From: Catenuloplanes indicus
GTDB lineage: Bacteria > Actinomycetota > Actinomycetes > Mycobacteriales > Micromonosporaceae
DNA: 64,000 nt
Assembly (NCBI RefSeq): GCF_030813715.1
Contig: NZ_JAUSUZ010000001.1
Span: 8,786,501 to 8,850,500, forward strand
Direction of reading: 5' to 3'
Made by a program: the position numbers and the translations under genes. Shown here piece after piece: positions 49,548 through 58,440 of this stretch. The notes beneath the pieces are model-generated. The model searched no databases and was not told where the DNA came from. It was given only the letters and a program-made list of their open reading frames with translations. Numbering within the stretch: the stretch's first letter is position 1; every line of letters begins with the position of its first letter.

Positions 49548-51812
49548 GTGAGTGCCAAGGACCCGTTGCGGTACTTCCGGGTCGAGGCCCGGGAGCTGGT
49601 CGACGCGCTCAGCCAGGGAGTGCTCGACCTGACGCAGGCCGGTGGCGCGGAACCGGTGGCGCGGCTGCTGCGGGCCGCGCACACGCTCAAGGGCGCGGCG
49701 CGGGTGGTGAAACAGCCGGAGATCGCGGACGAGGCGCACGCGCTGGAAGAAATCCTGATGCCGTACCGGGACGGTACGACGCCGGTGCCGCCGGGGGAGA
49801 TCTCGCAGCTGCTGGCGCTGTCGGACTCGATGACCACGCGCGTCGACGGACTGATCGGCCAGCCGGCACAGCCCGCGGCACCGTTTCCGCCGCCGGCTCC
49901 GGCGGCGACGGTGCCACCGGCCACGCCCGGGCCGGTGCCGCCCGCCCCGCCGTCGGCGGGCACCGTGGCGGAGCCGTGGATCACGACACCCGATCCGGTA
50001 CCGCCGCCGGCACCGGCGGAGCGGCACGCCACCGTACCCCCGGAAGGGGTTTCGGCTCCGGCGCAGCCGGTACGCAGCGAGACGTCCGACGTGGACGAAC
50101 TGCTGGAGGCCGTGGACGAGGCACACGCGCGGTTCGGGCCGATCCGGCGTCAGCTCGCGGTCGTGCAACGCGCGCACCGGGCCGCCGCCGCGCTTGCCGA
50201 CCAGCTGCGGGTGGGCCGGACCGGCGCGGTCACGCACATCGACCCGGTGACCGGGCTCGGCCACGGCGGCGGCGAACCTCGCTACACCGACCAGGCCGGC
50301 GCGATGGCGTCCCGGCTGACCGCGGAGCTGGGCGCGCTCGGCCGGCAGCTGACCGAGACCGTGGAACAGGTCGAGCGCGAGCTGGACGACGTGCGCGGCC
50401 GGGCCGAACGGCTGCGCCTGGTGCCGGTCGCGGCGGTACTCACCACGCTGCACCGGGCCGTGCACGACGCCGCGACCGTGCACGGCAGGCGCGTGGCGTT
50501 CGAGGGGCACGGCGGCGAGCTGCGGCTGGACCCGCACGTGCTGAGCCAGACCTCCGGCGCGCTGCAGCACGTGGTCCGCAACGCGGTCGCGCACGGCATC
50601 GAGCCGGCGGAGGAGCGGATCGCGGCCGGCAAGCCCGCGGACGGGCACGTGACCGTGACCGTCACGCACCGCGGCAAGTTCGCGGCGTTCGAGTGCCGGG
50701 ACGACGGGCGCGGCTTCGACCTGGCCGCGGTCCGCCGCACCGCGGAGGCGCAAGGACTGCTTGCCGTGGGCGAACCGGCCGACGCCCGCGCGCTGATGGC
50801 GATGCTGATGCGCGGCGGGATCAGCACGGCCGCGTCCGTCACCGGCGTGTCCGGCCGCGGCATCGGCCTGGACGCGGTCCGGGACGTGGCCGAGCAGCTC
50901 GGCGGCGACGTCAGCATCGACACCACGCCCGGCGCGGGCACCCGGCTGGAACTGGTGGTGCCGCTGTCGCTGGTGTCGCTGCACGGCCTGATCGTGGAGG
51001 CCGGCGGCGCGCTGGCGTCGGTGCCGCTGGACGCGGTGGAGACCTGCCTGCGCCTGACCGGCGAGGAGGCGGCCGCCGCGGCCTCGGCCGAGGTGATCAC
51101 GCACGACGGCCGGGTCATCCCGTTCCTGCCGCTGACCCGCGCGCTCGGCGGCCCGGCGCCGGCCGCGAAGACCGCGGCGGTCGCGGTCGTCGTCAAGGCG
51201 GGTGCGGACATCGTGGCGGTCTGCGTCGACCGGCTGCTCGGCACGTCCGTGCTGATCGTGCGCCCGCTGCCGGAACTGGCACCGGCCGGTCCGGTGATCA
51301 GCGGGCTGTCGATGGACGCGGAGGGCAATCCGCGCCTGGTGCTGGACCCGCACGGCCTGGTCGCCGCCGGCGGGCGGAGCACGGCCGCACGCACCGGCGA
51401 GGCCGCCCCGATGGCCACCACCGAGGACGATGCGGCGGGGCGGCGCCCGATCCTGGTGGTCGACGACTCGCTCACCACGCGGATGCTGGAACAGTCCATC
51501 CTGGAGTCCGCCGGGTACCAGGTGGACCTGGCCGCGTCCGGTGAGGAGGGCCTGGAGCGGGCGAAGTACCGCTCCTACGCGCTGTTCCTGGTCGACGTGG
51601 ACATGCCCGGCATCGACGGGTTCACGTTCGTCGAGCAGACCCGCGCGGACCCGGTACTGCGCGAGACCCCGGCGATCCTGGTCACCTCGCGGTCGTCGCC
51701 GGAGGACCGGCGGCGCGGCTTCGACGTGGGCGCCAGTGCGTACGTGGTGAAGAGCGAGTTCGACCAGGAGGAGCTGCTCGACTACATCAAGGGCCTGGTG
51801 GGCGCCGCATGA
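49548..51812 (+). CDS. cheA: CheA-type hybrid histidine kinase with C-terminal receiver (WspE-like)
   Basis: 754 residues. HPt domain with phospho-His45 (AAHTLKGAARVVKQP), a Pro-rich linker (105-170), dimerisation helices, ATPase (VVRNAVAHGIEPAEER, ECRDDGRGFDLAA, GRGIGLDAVR), CheW-like regulatory domain (LIVEAGGALASVPLDAVETCL), then a receiver with Asp683 (FLVDVDMPG). Fusion of CheA with its own receiver is typical of WspE/FrzE-type systems. GTG start at 49548. It phosphorylates its own receiver, CheB and probably the downstream receivers. Confidence 0.94.
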   Translation: MSAKDPLRYFRVEARELVDALSQGVLDLTQAGGAEPVARLLRAAHTLKGAARVVKQPEIADEAHALEEILMPYRDGTTPVPPGEISQLLALSDSMTTRVDGLIGQPAQPAAPFPPPAPAATVPPATPGPVPPAPPSAGTVAEPWITTPDPVPPPAPAERHATVPPEGVSAPAQPVRSETSDVDELLEAVDEAHARFGPIRRQLAVVQRAHRAAAALADQLRVGRTGAVTHIDPVTGLGHGGGEPRYTDQAGAMASRLTAELGALGRQLTETVEQVERELDDVRGRAERLRLVPVAAVLTTLHRAVHDAATVHGRRVAFEGHGGELRLDPHVLSQTSGALQHVVRNAVAHGIEPAEERIAAGKPADGHVTVTVTHRGKFAAFECRDDGRGFDLAAVRRTAEAQGLLAVGEPADARALMAMLMRGGISTAASVTGVSGRGIGLDAVRDVAEQLGGDVSIDTTPGAGTRLELVVPLSLVSLHGLIVEAGGALASVPLDAVETCLRLTGEEAAAAASAEVITHDGRVIPFLPLTRALGGPAPAAKTAAVAVVVKAGADIVAVCVDRLLGTSVLIVRPLPELAPAGPVISGLSMDAEGNPRLVLDPHGLVAAGGRSTAARTGEAAPMATTEDDAAGRRPILVVDDSLTTRMLEQSILESAGYQVDLAASGEEGLERAKYRSYALFLVDVDMPGIDGFTFVEQTRADPVLRETPAILVTSRSSPEDRRRGFDVGASAYVVKSEFDQEELLDYIKGLVGAA

Positions 51813-52834
51813 TCCGGGTGCTGGTGGTGGAGGACTCGCTGACCGTGCGCGCGGCGCTGCGCGCGGCGCTGACGCTGGACCCGGGCGTGGAGATCGTCGG
51901 CGAGGCGGTGACCGGCGCGGAGGCGGTGGACATGTGCCGCCGCCTGCGCCCCGACGTCATCACCATGGACGTGATGCTGCCGGTGATGAGCGGGCTGCAG
52001 GCGACCGAGCAGATCATGCAGACCTGCCCCACGCCGATCCTGGTGGTGTCGTCCGCGGCCCGGCGGGAGGCGCTCGGCACCTACGACGTGCTCGCGGCGG
52101 GTGCGGTGGACGTGCTGGAGAAGCCGCGCGGCGACGCCTCCGACGACACGTGGGGTGCGCGGCTGCGGACCGCGGTGAAGGTGGTGTCCCGGATCAAGGT
52201 GGTGACCCGGCGGCGGACCGCGCCGATGCCCGAGCCGGCACCGGCGCCGATGCCCGGCCGTCCGAAGGGGACACAGCTGGTGGTGATCGGCGCGTCCACC
52301 GGCGGGCCGGGCGCGATCACGCACATCCTCAGCCGGCTGCCGGCCGGGTTCCCGCTGCCGGTCCTCTACGTGCAGCACCTCTCCGCGAACGAGGTCTTCG
52401 CGACCGCGTTCACCGACTGGCTCGCCGGTCAGGTGCACCGGCCGGTCGCGTACGCCACCGGCGGTGTCCCGGTCTCGGCCGGAGCCGGCCGGGTGATCGT
52501 CGCGCCGCCGGACCGGCACCTGTTCGTCCGCGGCGGCATGCTGCACCTCAGCAACGGGCCGGAACGCCACTCCTGCCGGCCGAGCGTGGACACGCTGTTC
52601 GAGAGCGTCGCGGACGCGTACGGTCCGTCCGCGGTCGGCGTGCTGCTGACCGGCATGGGCCGGGACGGCGCGGCCGGGCTGCTCGCCATGCGCCGGGCCG
52701 GGGCCCGCACGTACGCGCAGGACGAGGCGACCAGCGTGGTCTACGGCATGCCGCGGGAGGCCGTGCTGCTCGGCGCGGCCGGCGAGACGCTGCCGCTGAC
52801 CGCGATCGCCGAGCGGCTGGCGGCGCTGGGATGA
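51809..52834 (+). CDS. cheB: CheB-type protein-glutamate methylesterase
   Basis: 341 residues. Receiver domain with phospho-Asp54 (VITMDVMLPV), linker with PEPAPAPMPG, then the methylesterase domain with active-site Ser in VIGASTGGPGA, His in YVQHLSANE and Asp in LLTGMGRDGAAGL. It removes receptor methyl groups when phosphorylated by the CheA. Overlaps both neighbours by ATGA. Confidence 0.95.
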   Translation: MIRVLVVEDSLTVRAALRAALTLDPGVEIVGEAVTGAEAVDMCRRLRPDVITMDVMLPVMSGLQATEQIMQTCPTPILVVSSAARREALGTYDVLAAGAVDVLEKPRGDASDDTWGARLRTAVKVVSRIKVVTRRRTAPMPEPAPAPMPGRPKGTQLVVIGASTGGPGAITHILSRLPAGFPLPVLYVQHLSANEVFATAFTDWLAGQVHRPVAYATGGVPVSAGAGRVIVAPPDRHLFVRGGMLHLSNGPERHSCRPSVDTLFESVADAYGPSAVGVLLTGMGRDGAAGLLAMRRAGARTYAQDEATSVVYGMPREAVLLGAAGETLPLTAIAERLAALG

Positions 52835-54810
52835 CCGGAGCCGACACCGTGCTGATCGTCGACGACAGCCTCACCGTGCGGATGGACCTGGACGAGGTGT
52901 TCGCGGAGGCCGGCTTCCGTACCGTGCTGGCCGCGACCGGTGCCGAGGCCCGCGCGGCCTTCCAGCGGGAACGCTTCGACGTGATCATCCTGGACGTGCT
53001 GCTGCCGGACGCGGACGGCGTCGACCTGCTGCGCGACGCCGGTGAGGTCCCGTTGCAGGCCGGCGCGGTCCGAATCCTGCTGTCCAGCGAGGCCGAGGTC
53101 AAGGACCGGGTCCGCGGGCTGGCCACCGGCGCGGACGAGTACGTCGGCAAGCCCTACGACGGCCACTTCGTGGTCGCGCGCAGCCGGGAACTGCTGCGCG
53201 CCCGCGGATCCCCCGCCTCGCACGCGCGCACCGTGCTGGTCATCGACGACAGCCCCACGTTCCGCGCGGTCGTCACCGAGGCGCTGGAGGAGGCCGGCTA
53301 CGCGGTGCTGACCGCCGGGACCGGGGAGGAGGGCCTGCGGGTCGCGGCGGACCGGCGGCCCAGCGCGGTCATCGTCGACGGCATGCTCCCCGGCATCGAC
53401 GGCGCCACCGTGATCCGCCGCATCCGGCTGGACGCGGCACTGCGCAACCTGCCCTGCCTGCTGCTCACCGCGTCCGACGACTACGCCACCGAACTGCAGA
53501 TCCTGGACGCGGGCGCGGACGCGTTCGTCCGCAAGCAGGACGACTTCGCGGTACTGCTGGCCAAGCTCGCGGCCGTGCTCCGGCAGACCGCGGCCACGCT
53601 GCCGATCGACGCGCCGCGCGGCATGCACGGCCCGAAGAAGGTCCTCATGATCGGCGCGGACCCGGGCTACCTCGCGCAGGCCCAGGCCGCGCTGCGCGAG
53701 GACGGCTACGAGGTGGTGGTCGCCCGGCACGCGGACGACGCGATGGCCATGCTGGCCGCCCAGCCGGCCGACTGCGTGGTGCTCGGTGCGGTCCCGGCGT
53801 TCGGCGCGCAGGCGTCCTCGCAGGCGGTCGCGGAGGCCCGGCAGACCTGTGAACGGATCAAGGACGTGCCGGGCCTGCGCGACATCCCGCTGATCATGGT
53901 GGGGGTGGAGGACGGCGCCGTGATGCTCAGCTCGCTGTCCTCGGGCGCGGACGACTACGTCCGTACCGTCGACGGCCCGGGCACGCTGCGCGCGCACGTC
54001 CGCGCGCATCTGCGCCGCAAGCACCTGCAGGACGAGTCCCGCCGGATCCGGGAGGAACTGCTCACCCGGGAGATCATGGCGGCCGAGGAGCGCGCGGCCC
54101 GGGACGCGGCGGAGGCCCGCGCCCGGATGGTCGACGAACTGGAGTGGCGCAACCGGGAACTGGAGGCGTTCAGCGGCAGCGTGTCGCACGACCTCCGGGC
54201 GCCGCTGCAGACCATCCTCGGGTTCACCGAACAGATCCTCGACGACCCGGACACCACCGACCGGGCACGGCGGGACCTGACCCGCATCCACGGCGCGGCC
54301 TGGCGAATGGCCGCGCTGATCGAGTCGCTGCTGCTGCTGGCCCGCGCCAGCCGCGGCGACATCCGGCGGGACACGGTGGACGTCACCGCGGTCGCCACCG
54401 AGGTCGTCGACGACTTCCGGCAGCGTTTCCCGGACCGCGCGGTGACCGCGGTCATCGCGCCCGGCATGACCGCGTCCGGCGACGTGGAACTGGTGCGCGT
54501 GGTGCTGGTCAACCTGTTCGGCAACGCCTGGAAGTTCACCGGCCGCACACCGGGCGCGCGGATCGAGATCGGCTACGCGGACGGCGTGTTCCACGTCCGC
54601 GACAACGGCGCCGGCTTCCCGGCCGACAAGGCCGACCAGCTGTTCCGCCCGTTCGGCCGGCTGCACGCCAACGACGACTTCCCCGGCACCGGGATCGGGC
54701 TGACCACGGTCTGGCGCATCATCGACCGGCACGGCGGCCGGATCTGGGCCTCCGGGAACCCCGGCGAGGGCGCGTCCTTCAACTTCACGCTGCCACCGGC
54801 GGAGCCGTAG
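52831..54810 (+). CDS. Hybrid histidine kinase with three N-terminal receivers
   Basis: 659 residues. Receiver 1 (Asp55, VIILDVLLPD), receiver 2 (Asp183, VIVDGMLPG), and receiver 3, in which the acceptor is Gly319 (CVVLGAVPAFG) and the acidic pair is altered, so it cannot be phosphorylated. A coiled coil (residues 395-440) precedes a HisKA domain with His453 (FSGSVSHDLRAPLQTI) and a HATPase (LFGNAWKFTG, VRDNGAGFP, GTGIGLTTVWRII). It is the likely output of the chemosensory operon, passing the signal to an unknown partner. Confidence 0.92.
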   Translation: MTGADTVLIVDDSLTVRMDLDEVFAEAGFRTVLAATGAEARAAFQRERFDVIILDVLLPDADGVDLLRDAGEVPLQAGAVRILLSSEAEVKDRVRGLATGADEYVGKPYDGHFVVARSRELLRARGSPASHARTVLVIDDSPTFRAVVTEALEEAGYAVLTAGTGEEGLRVAADRRPSAVIVDGMLPGIDGATVIRRIRLDAALRNLPCLLLTASDDYATELQILDAGADAFVRKQDDFAVLLAKLAAVLRQTAATLPIDAPRGMHGPKKVLMIGADPGYLAQAQAALREDGYEVVVARHADDAMAMLAAQPADCVVLGAVPAFGAQASSQAVAEARQTCERIKDVPGLRDIPLIMVGVEDGAVMLSSLSSGADDYVRTVDGPGTLRAHVRAHLRRKHLQDESRRIREELLTREIMAAEERAARDAAEARARMVDELEWRNRELEAFSGSVSHDLRAPLQTILGFTEQILDDPDTTDRARRDLTRIHGAAWRMAALIESLLLLARASRGDIRRDTVDVTAVATEVVDDFRQRFPDRAVTAVIAPGMTASGDVELVRVVLVNLFGNAWKFTGRTPGARIEIGYADGVFHVRDNGAGFPADKADQLFRPFGRLHANDDFPGTGIGLTTVWRIIDRHGGRIWASGNPGEGASFNFTLPPAEP

Positions 54811-54843
54811 CGCCACGCCGGTGAATCCGGTTGCGCCCGGCGC

Positions 54844-54849
54844 GATACT
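54844..54849 (+). promoter_or_regulatory. Leaderless -10 element GATACT
   Basis: GATACT is followed by 7 bases and the GTG at 54857 of the nucleotidyltransferase relic. Confidence 0.35.
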
Positions 54850-54856
54850 TCGGGAC

Positions 54857-55370
54857 GTGACGCACGCCTACGAGGAACTGCTGTCCCGCGCCGGCGCGGA
54901 CGAGACGTGGCCGGGCTGGTCCTGTCCGGCTCCCGGGCGCGGGACGCCGCGACCGACCACTCGGACACCGACGTCTACGTGATCGTCCGCGAGCACGGCG
55001 GCGCCTGGCGCCCGAGCCGGACGCCTGGGTGCGCGAGTACCTCGACGGGTTCCTCAACTTCGCCTACCGGGCCGCGAAGAGCCGGCGGGACGGCCGGGAC
55101 GAGGCGGCCGGCCTCGACGAGCGGGAGTCAGCGCCGTGGTTCCTCTGGACGCTGTTCGCGCTGTACGGGCGGGTGCGGCCGTACAACAAGTTTCCGCGGT
55201 GGGAGCTGGACACGGATCCGCTCCCGGCGCCGTGGACGGCCGGACACCTGATCGGGACGCTGCGCGACCGGCCGTCCGCGCTGCTGCCCCCGCTGGAGCG
55301 GGTCGCCAGGCAGAAAGGGTTCGGTGGCGTGCTCGACGAGTGGGATCTCGAGCTGCTGCATCGCTGGTGA
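54857..55370 (+). pseudogene. Nucleotidyltransferase-like gene with two frameshifts
   Basis: Three frames in order: THAYEELLSRAGADE from 54857; VAGLVLSGSRARDAATDHSD then TDVYVIVREHGG from 54907, carrying the nucleotidyltransferase G-S-x-A-x-D with S-D-T-D-V metal motif; and PDAWVREYLDGFLNFAYRAA from about 55018, ending LDEWDLELLHRW at 55370. One base is missing near 54903 and another near 55010. All three parts together would make a normal 170-residue protein. Either a recent pseudogene or sequence errors. Confidence 0.72.
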
Positions 55371-55390
55371 CGGTAACCGCGCGGCGCCGC

Positions 55391-55671
55391 TCACCGCCCG
55401 GTCGCGACACCCGGCCGTGCTCGGAGCCCGCGCACTCGGCCACCAGCAGCGCGAACGCGGCAGCGGTCACCGCCGCGCCGGTTGGGAACGCGGCCCGCAC
55501 ACCGGCACCGGGCAGCAGCGCGCCGCCGAGGAACGCGCCGGACGCGATGCCCACGTTGAGGGCGCCCGAGTCGGCCGCGAACCCGATGTCGGTCCGGCCC
55601 GGGGGAGAACCGCAGGATCCGCACCTGCGTGGCCTGAAGACCGGCGGCGCCGAGCAGCGCCAGCGCGCGGG
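55391..55671 (-). pseudogene. C-terminal relic of an MFS transporter gene
   Basis: Minus-strand frames read RALALLGAAGLQATQVRILR then FSPG, and after a one-base shift near 55605 TDIGFAADSGALNVGIASGA then FLGGALLPGAGVRAAFPTGA, closing with AAAFALLVAE. This is the last two helices of a drug/sugar MFS exporter. Everything upstream is gone, ending beside the AraC-type gene, which is the usual divergent partner of such exporters. Confidence 0.68.
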
Positions 55672-55682
55672 TACACAGGGTC

Positions 55683-55688
55683 TATCTT
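55683..55688 (+). promoter_or_regulatory. Leaderless -10 element TATCTT
   Basis: TATCTT is followed by 7 bases and the GTG at 55696. Confidence 0.45.
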
Positions 55689-55695
55689 GCAAGGC

Positions 55696-56667
55696 GTGGA
55701 CGAGGTGACCGGTGCCGAGGCGTACCTGGAGGCGCTGGCGGCGCGTGAGCTGCCGCCGTTGCGCGGCGGGCGGCACGAGAAACGCGACTTCCGCGCCGGT
55801 GTGCGCGGCCGCGACCTGGGACCGTTGCGGCTCACCGAGCTGGTCACACCGGCCGGGGAGTGCTTCCGGGACGCGCGGGCCGTGCGCGAGTCCGACGTCA
55901 CGATGTGGCAGATCGACGTGATGGCGCGGGGTTCGGTACGGGTCGAGCACGGCGGTGGCGACACGGTGCTCGGGCCGGCCGACCTGATGCTGATCGACCC
56001 GGTGCGCCCGGTCCGGTTCGCCAGCACCGAGAGCCGCCACGTGACCATGATGGTGCCGCGCACCGCGCTGCGGCTCGGCGCCCGCGTGGCCGACCGGCTG
56101 GCCGGCGTGCGCATCCCCGGCGACAGCGGCCCGGGCGCGCTGGTGTCCGCGCTGGCCCGGGACATGACGCGCACGCTCGGCGGCCCGCTGCGCGCCGACC
56201 AGGAGACCCGCTCCGCGGCCGCGGTGATCGAGCTGCTCTCGGTGGCGCTGTCCGCGCGGCTCGGCGACCCGCACCCGGCGCCGGACGAGGCACTGCGCGA
56301 CCGGATCACCGGCTACATCGAGGCGCGGCTGCCCGACCCGCGGCTGACCCCGGCGACCGTGGCCGCAGCCCACCACATGTCGGTACGGCGCCTGCACCGG
56401 CTGTTCGAGGACGAGCCGCTGACGGTGGCCGCGCTGATCCGCACCCGCCGGCTGGAGCGCTGTCACGCGGACCTGGCCGTCTCCGGCCGTACCGTCACGG
56501 CCGTTGCCTCTCGATGGGGTTTCCCGGACCCGGCGCACTTCAGCCGGCTGTTCAAGGCGACCTACGGCTACACCGCCGCGACGCTGATCTCCAGTAACCC
56601 GGCACGCATGGTCAAGGCGGCCGGTGCCGGCCGCGGAGAGGATGGTGGCGCACGCACAGAAAGGTGA
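55696..56667 (+). CDS. AraC-family transcriptional regulator
   Basis: 323 residues. An AraC-binding-like N-terminal sensory domain (MWQIDVMARGSVRVEHGGGD, MLIDPVRPVRFAST) and a C-terminal double helix-turn-helix (RLTPATVAAAHHMSVRRLHRLFEDE, VTAVASRWGFPDPAHFSRLFKATYGYTAA). It is of the AraC-ligand/TetR-like 'AraC_binding_2' type. GTG start after a leaderless -10. Six bases separate it from the next gene; upstream is the MFS relic it may once have controlled. Confidence 0.92.
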   Translation: MDEVTGAEAYLEALAARELPPLRGGRHEKRDFRAGVRGRDLGPLRLTELVTPAGECFRDARAVRESDVTMWQIDVMARGSVRVEHGGGDTVLGPADLMLIDPVRPVRFASTESRHVTMMVPRTALRLGARVADRLAGVRIPGDSGPGALVSALARDMTRTLGGPLRADQETRSAAAVIELLSVALSARLGDPHPAPDEALRDRITGYIEARLPDPRLTPATVAAAHHMSVRRLHRLFEDEPLTVAALIRTRRLERCHADLAVSGRTVTAVASRWGFPDPAHFSRLFKATYGYTAATLISSNPARMVKAAGAGRGEDGGARTER

Positions 56668-56673
56668 TTTTTC

Positions 56674-57114
56674 ATGGAGCAGCAGTCCGTCGAGGCGCTG
56701 AGCGCCATCCCGGCGCGGATGTGCGAGGCCTGGGCCCGCGGCGACGCCACCGGCTTCTACGCCGACTTCGCCGAGGACGCCGAACTCGTCGAGTTCGAGG
56801 GGTCGATCCTGCGCGGCCGTGCCGCCCTGATCGCCGCCAACCAGCCGGTCTTCGACACCGTGATGAAGGGCTCGCGGCTGGTCCGCAGCGAGGTGCCGTT
56901 CGCCCGGATCCTGGCGCCCGGTTACGGCGTGGTCCACCACCGCGCCGGCATCCTGCTGCCCGGCGAGGAGGAACCACTGTCCAGTCGGTACGTGATGCAG
57001 CTGCTCGCGGTCGTCTGGCAGAACGACCGCTGGGAGGTCGCCACCTTGCAGAACGCCCGGATCGTCTCCTTCGAGGCCACGGTCGCGCTGGACAACCTGG
57101 CCACCGCGGCCTGA
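56674..57114 (+). CDS. NTF2-like protein (SgcJ/EcaC family)
   Basis: 146 residues, a cone-shaped NTF2 fold: AIPARMCEAWARGDATGFYADFAEDAELVEFEGSILRGRAALIAANQPVFDTVMKGSRL, then YVMQLLAVVWQNDRWEVATLQNARI. This matches the SgcJ/EcaC family, members of which occur with enediyne genes and as stand-alone proteins; activity unknown. Close spacing suggests co-transcription with the AraC gene. Confidence 0.87.
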   Translation: MEQQSVEALSAIPARMCEAWARGDATGFYADFAEDAELVEFEGSILRGRAALIAANQPVFDTVMKGSRLVRSEVPFARILAPGYGVVHHRAGILLPGEEEPLSSRYVMQLLAVVWQNDRWEVATLQNARIVSFEATVALDNLATAA

Positions 57115-57128
57115 CCGGTTTCCGGCAG

Positions 57129-57158
57129 CGCCGCCGGTCCGGTTCCGGGCCGGCGGCG
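57129..57158. terminator. Hairpin between convergent genes
   Basis: A perfect 9-bp stem CGCCGCCGG / CCGGCGGCG with a 12-base loop, between stops at 57114 and 57164. Confidence 0.6.
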
Positions 57159-57163
57159 TCCGG

Positions 57164-58249
57164 TCATCCGGTGACGCTGCGCTTCCGGCCGGTCTCGGCG
57201 CGGTGGAACAGGGCCCAGCAGGCCGCGAGCGCGGCCGCGAAGAGGGGCAGCCAGAGCAGGCGGGCCGCGGGCCAGGCCGGGGTGTCCGGGAGCGTGTGCA
57301 GGCCGGGGAGCGGGCCGGCGGTGCGCAGGGTCAGGCCGGTGACCGCGAGCATCGCGGTCTGGTGCCAGAGGAACACCGTCATCGCGGACAGGTTCGCCAC
57401 CGCCACCGCGGCCCACGCGTGCGGCGCCCGCAGCAGCCGCCGCAGCGGGCCGTGCAGCAGCAGCGCGGCGCCGCACTGGGCCAGGCCGAACGTGACCGCG
57501 GCCAGCGTCGGCGGGTTCAGATTGGAGAACTCGCCCGGCACGCCGACCATCGCGGCCGGATAGCCGGCCCACCGCACCAGCGCGACCGTGGCGACCGCGC
57601 CGCCGATCAGCAGCGCCCACCCGTACCGTCGATGGAAGTAACGCGCGCCGAGCGTGAACGGCACCAGCCAGCCCGCCGCAACATTGAGCCAGCCGAGCGC
57701 CGCAGGACCGTCCAGGCCGAGCCGGACCACGTCGACGGCCGCCACGGTCAGCAGCGGCCACGCCGGGTGCAGGCGCATGGCGAGCGGCGTCAGCGCGGTC
57801 AGGCCCGCGAACACCAGCAGGAACCACAACGGCGACAGGACCAGCGTGAGTACGGTGTGCACGGTTTTCGGCCCGGCGCCGGCCAGCAGCAGACCCGCGG
57901 TGATCGCGGTCCAGACCGCCAGCAGCACCACCACCGGCCGGAACAGCCGCCGGAGCCGCCGCGCCAGCCACGCCCGGTAGGGACGGCGGTAGCCGAGCGC
58001 CGCGGCCCGGCCGCCGACCAGGAAGAACACCGCCAGCGTCTGGAGCGGCCAGGACACCCACGTCATACCACCGAGGTAGGTCAGCGGGCTCGCCACCGCC
58101 ACGCCGTCCGCGGTCGCCACCATCGCGGTCACCAGCCAGTGCCCCAGCACCACCCCGAGGATCGCCACCGCCCGCAGCCCGTCCACCGCCCGGTCCCGCC
58201 CGGCCGCCGTCCCGGCCTCGATCCTGCGCACCAGCCCCGTATCCACCAT
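57164..58249 (-). CDS. Acyltransferase-family membrane protein (Acyl_transf_3)
   Basis: 361 residues with about ten membrane helices. The first helix region carries the family pattern VDGLRAVAILGVVLGHWL with the catalytic-site His; later segments include LAVFFLVGGRAAALGYRRPY (F-F-x-V-x-G) and LSPLWFLLVFAGLTALTPL. Such enzymes O-acylate sugars or lipids at the membrane. Start ATG at 58249. Monocistronic. Confidence 0.88.
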   Translation of the reverse strand: MVDTGLVRRIEAGTAAGRDRAVDGLRAVAILGVVLGHWLVTAMVATADGVAVASPLTYLGGMTWVSWPLQTLAVFFLVGGRAAALGYRRPYRAWLARRLRRLFRPVVVLLAVWTAITAGLLLAGAGPKTVHTVLTLVLSPLWFLLVFAGLTALTPLAMRLHPAWPLLTVAAVDVVRLGLDGPAALGWLNVAAGWLVPFTLGARYFHRRYGWALLIGGAVATVALVRWAGYPAAMVGVPGEFSNLNPPTLAAVTFGLAQCGAALLLHGPLRRLLRAPHAWAAVAVANLSAMTVFLWHQTAMLAVTGLTLRTAGPLPGLHTLPDTPAWPAARLLWLPLFAAALAACWALFHRAETGRKRSVTG

Positions 58250-58440
58250 GCCGGCACGCTAGGCGGCCACGGTCCGCCCCGGCGTCACCCCGGGGTGCTC
58301 CATGCGACGTAGCCCCACGGTACGCACCCGCCCTATCGGTGGCTCTCCTGCCACCGTGGTACGACACCTCGGCAGAGGTCCTGTACTTCCCGGCCGCCAG
58401 CTGATTCGCTATCCAGTGATCTCAATCGAACCGGGTGGTG

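Noticed and set aside
45592-54810. Classical flagellar chemotaxis operon
   Set aside because: No stand-alone CheY, CheZ/CheX or flagellar gene is in the window, and CheA carries its own receiver.
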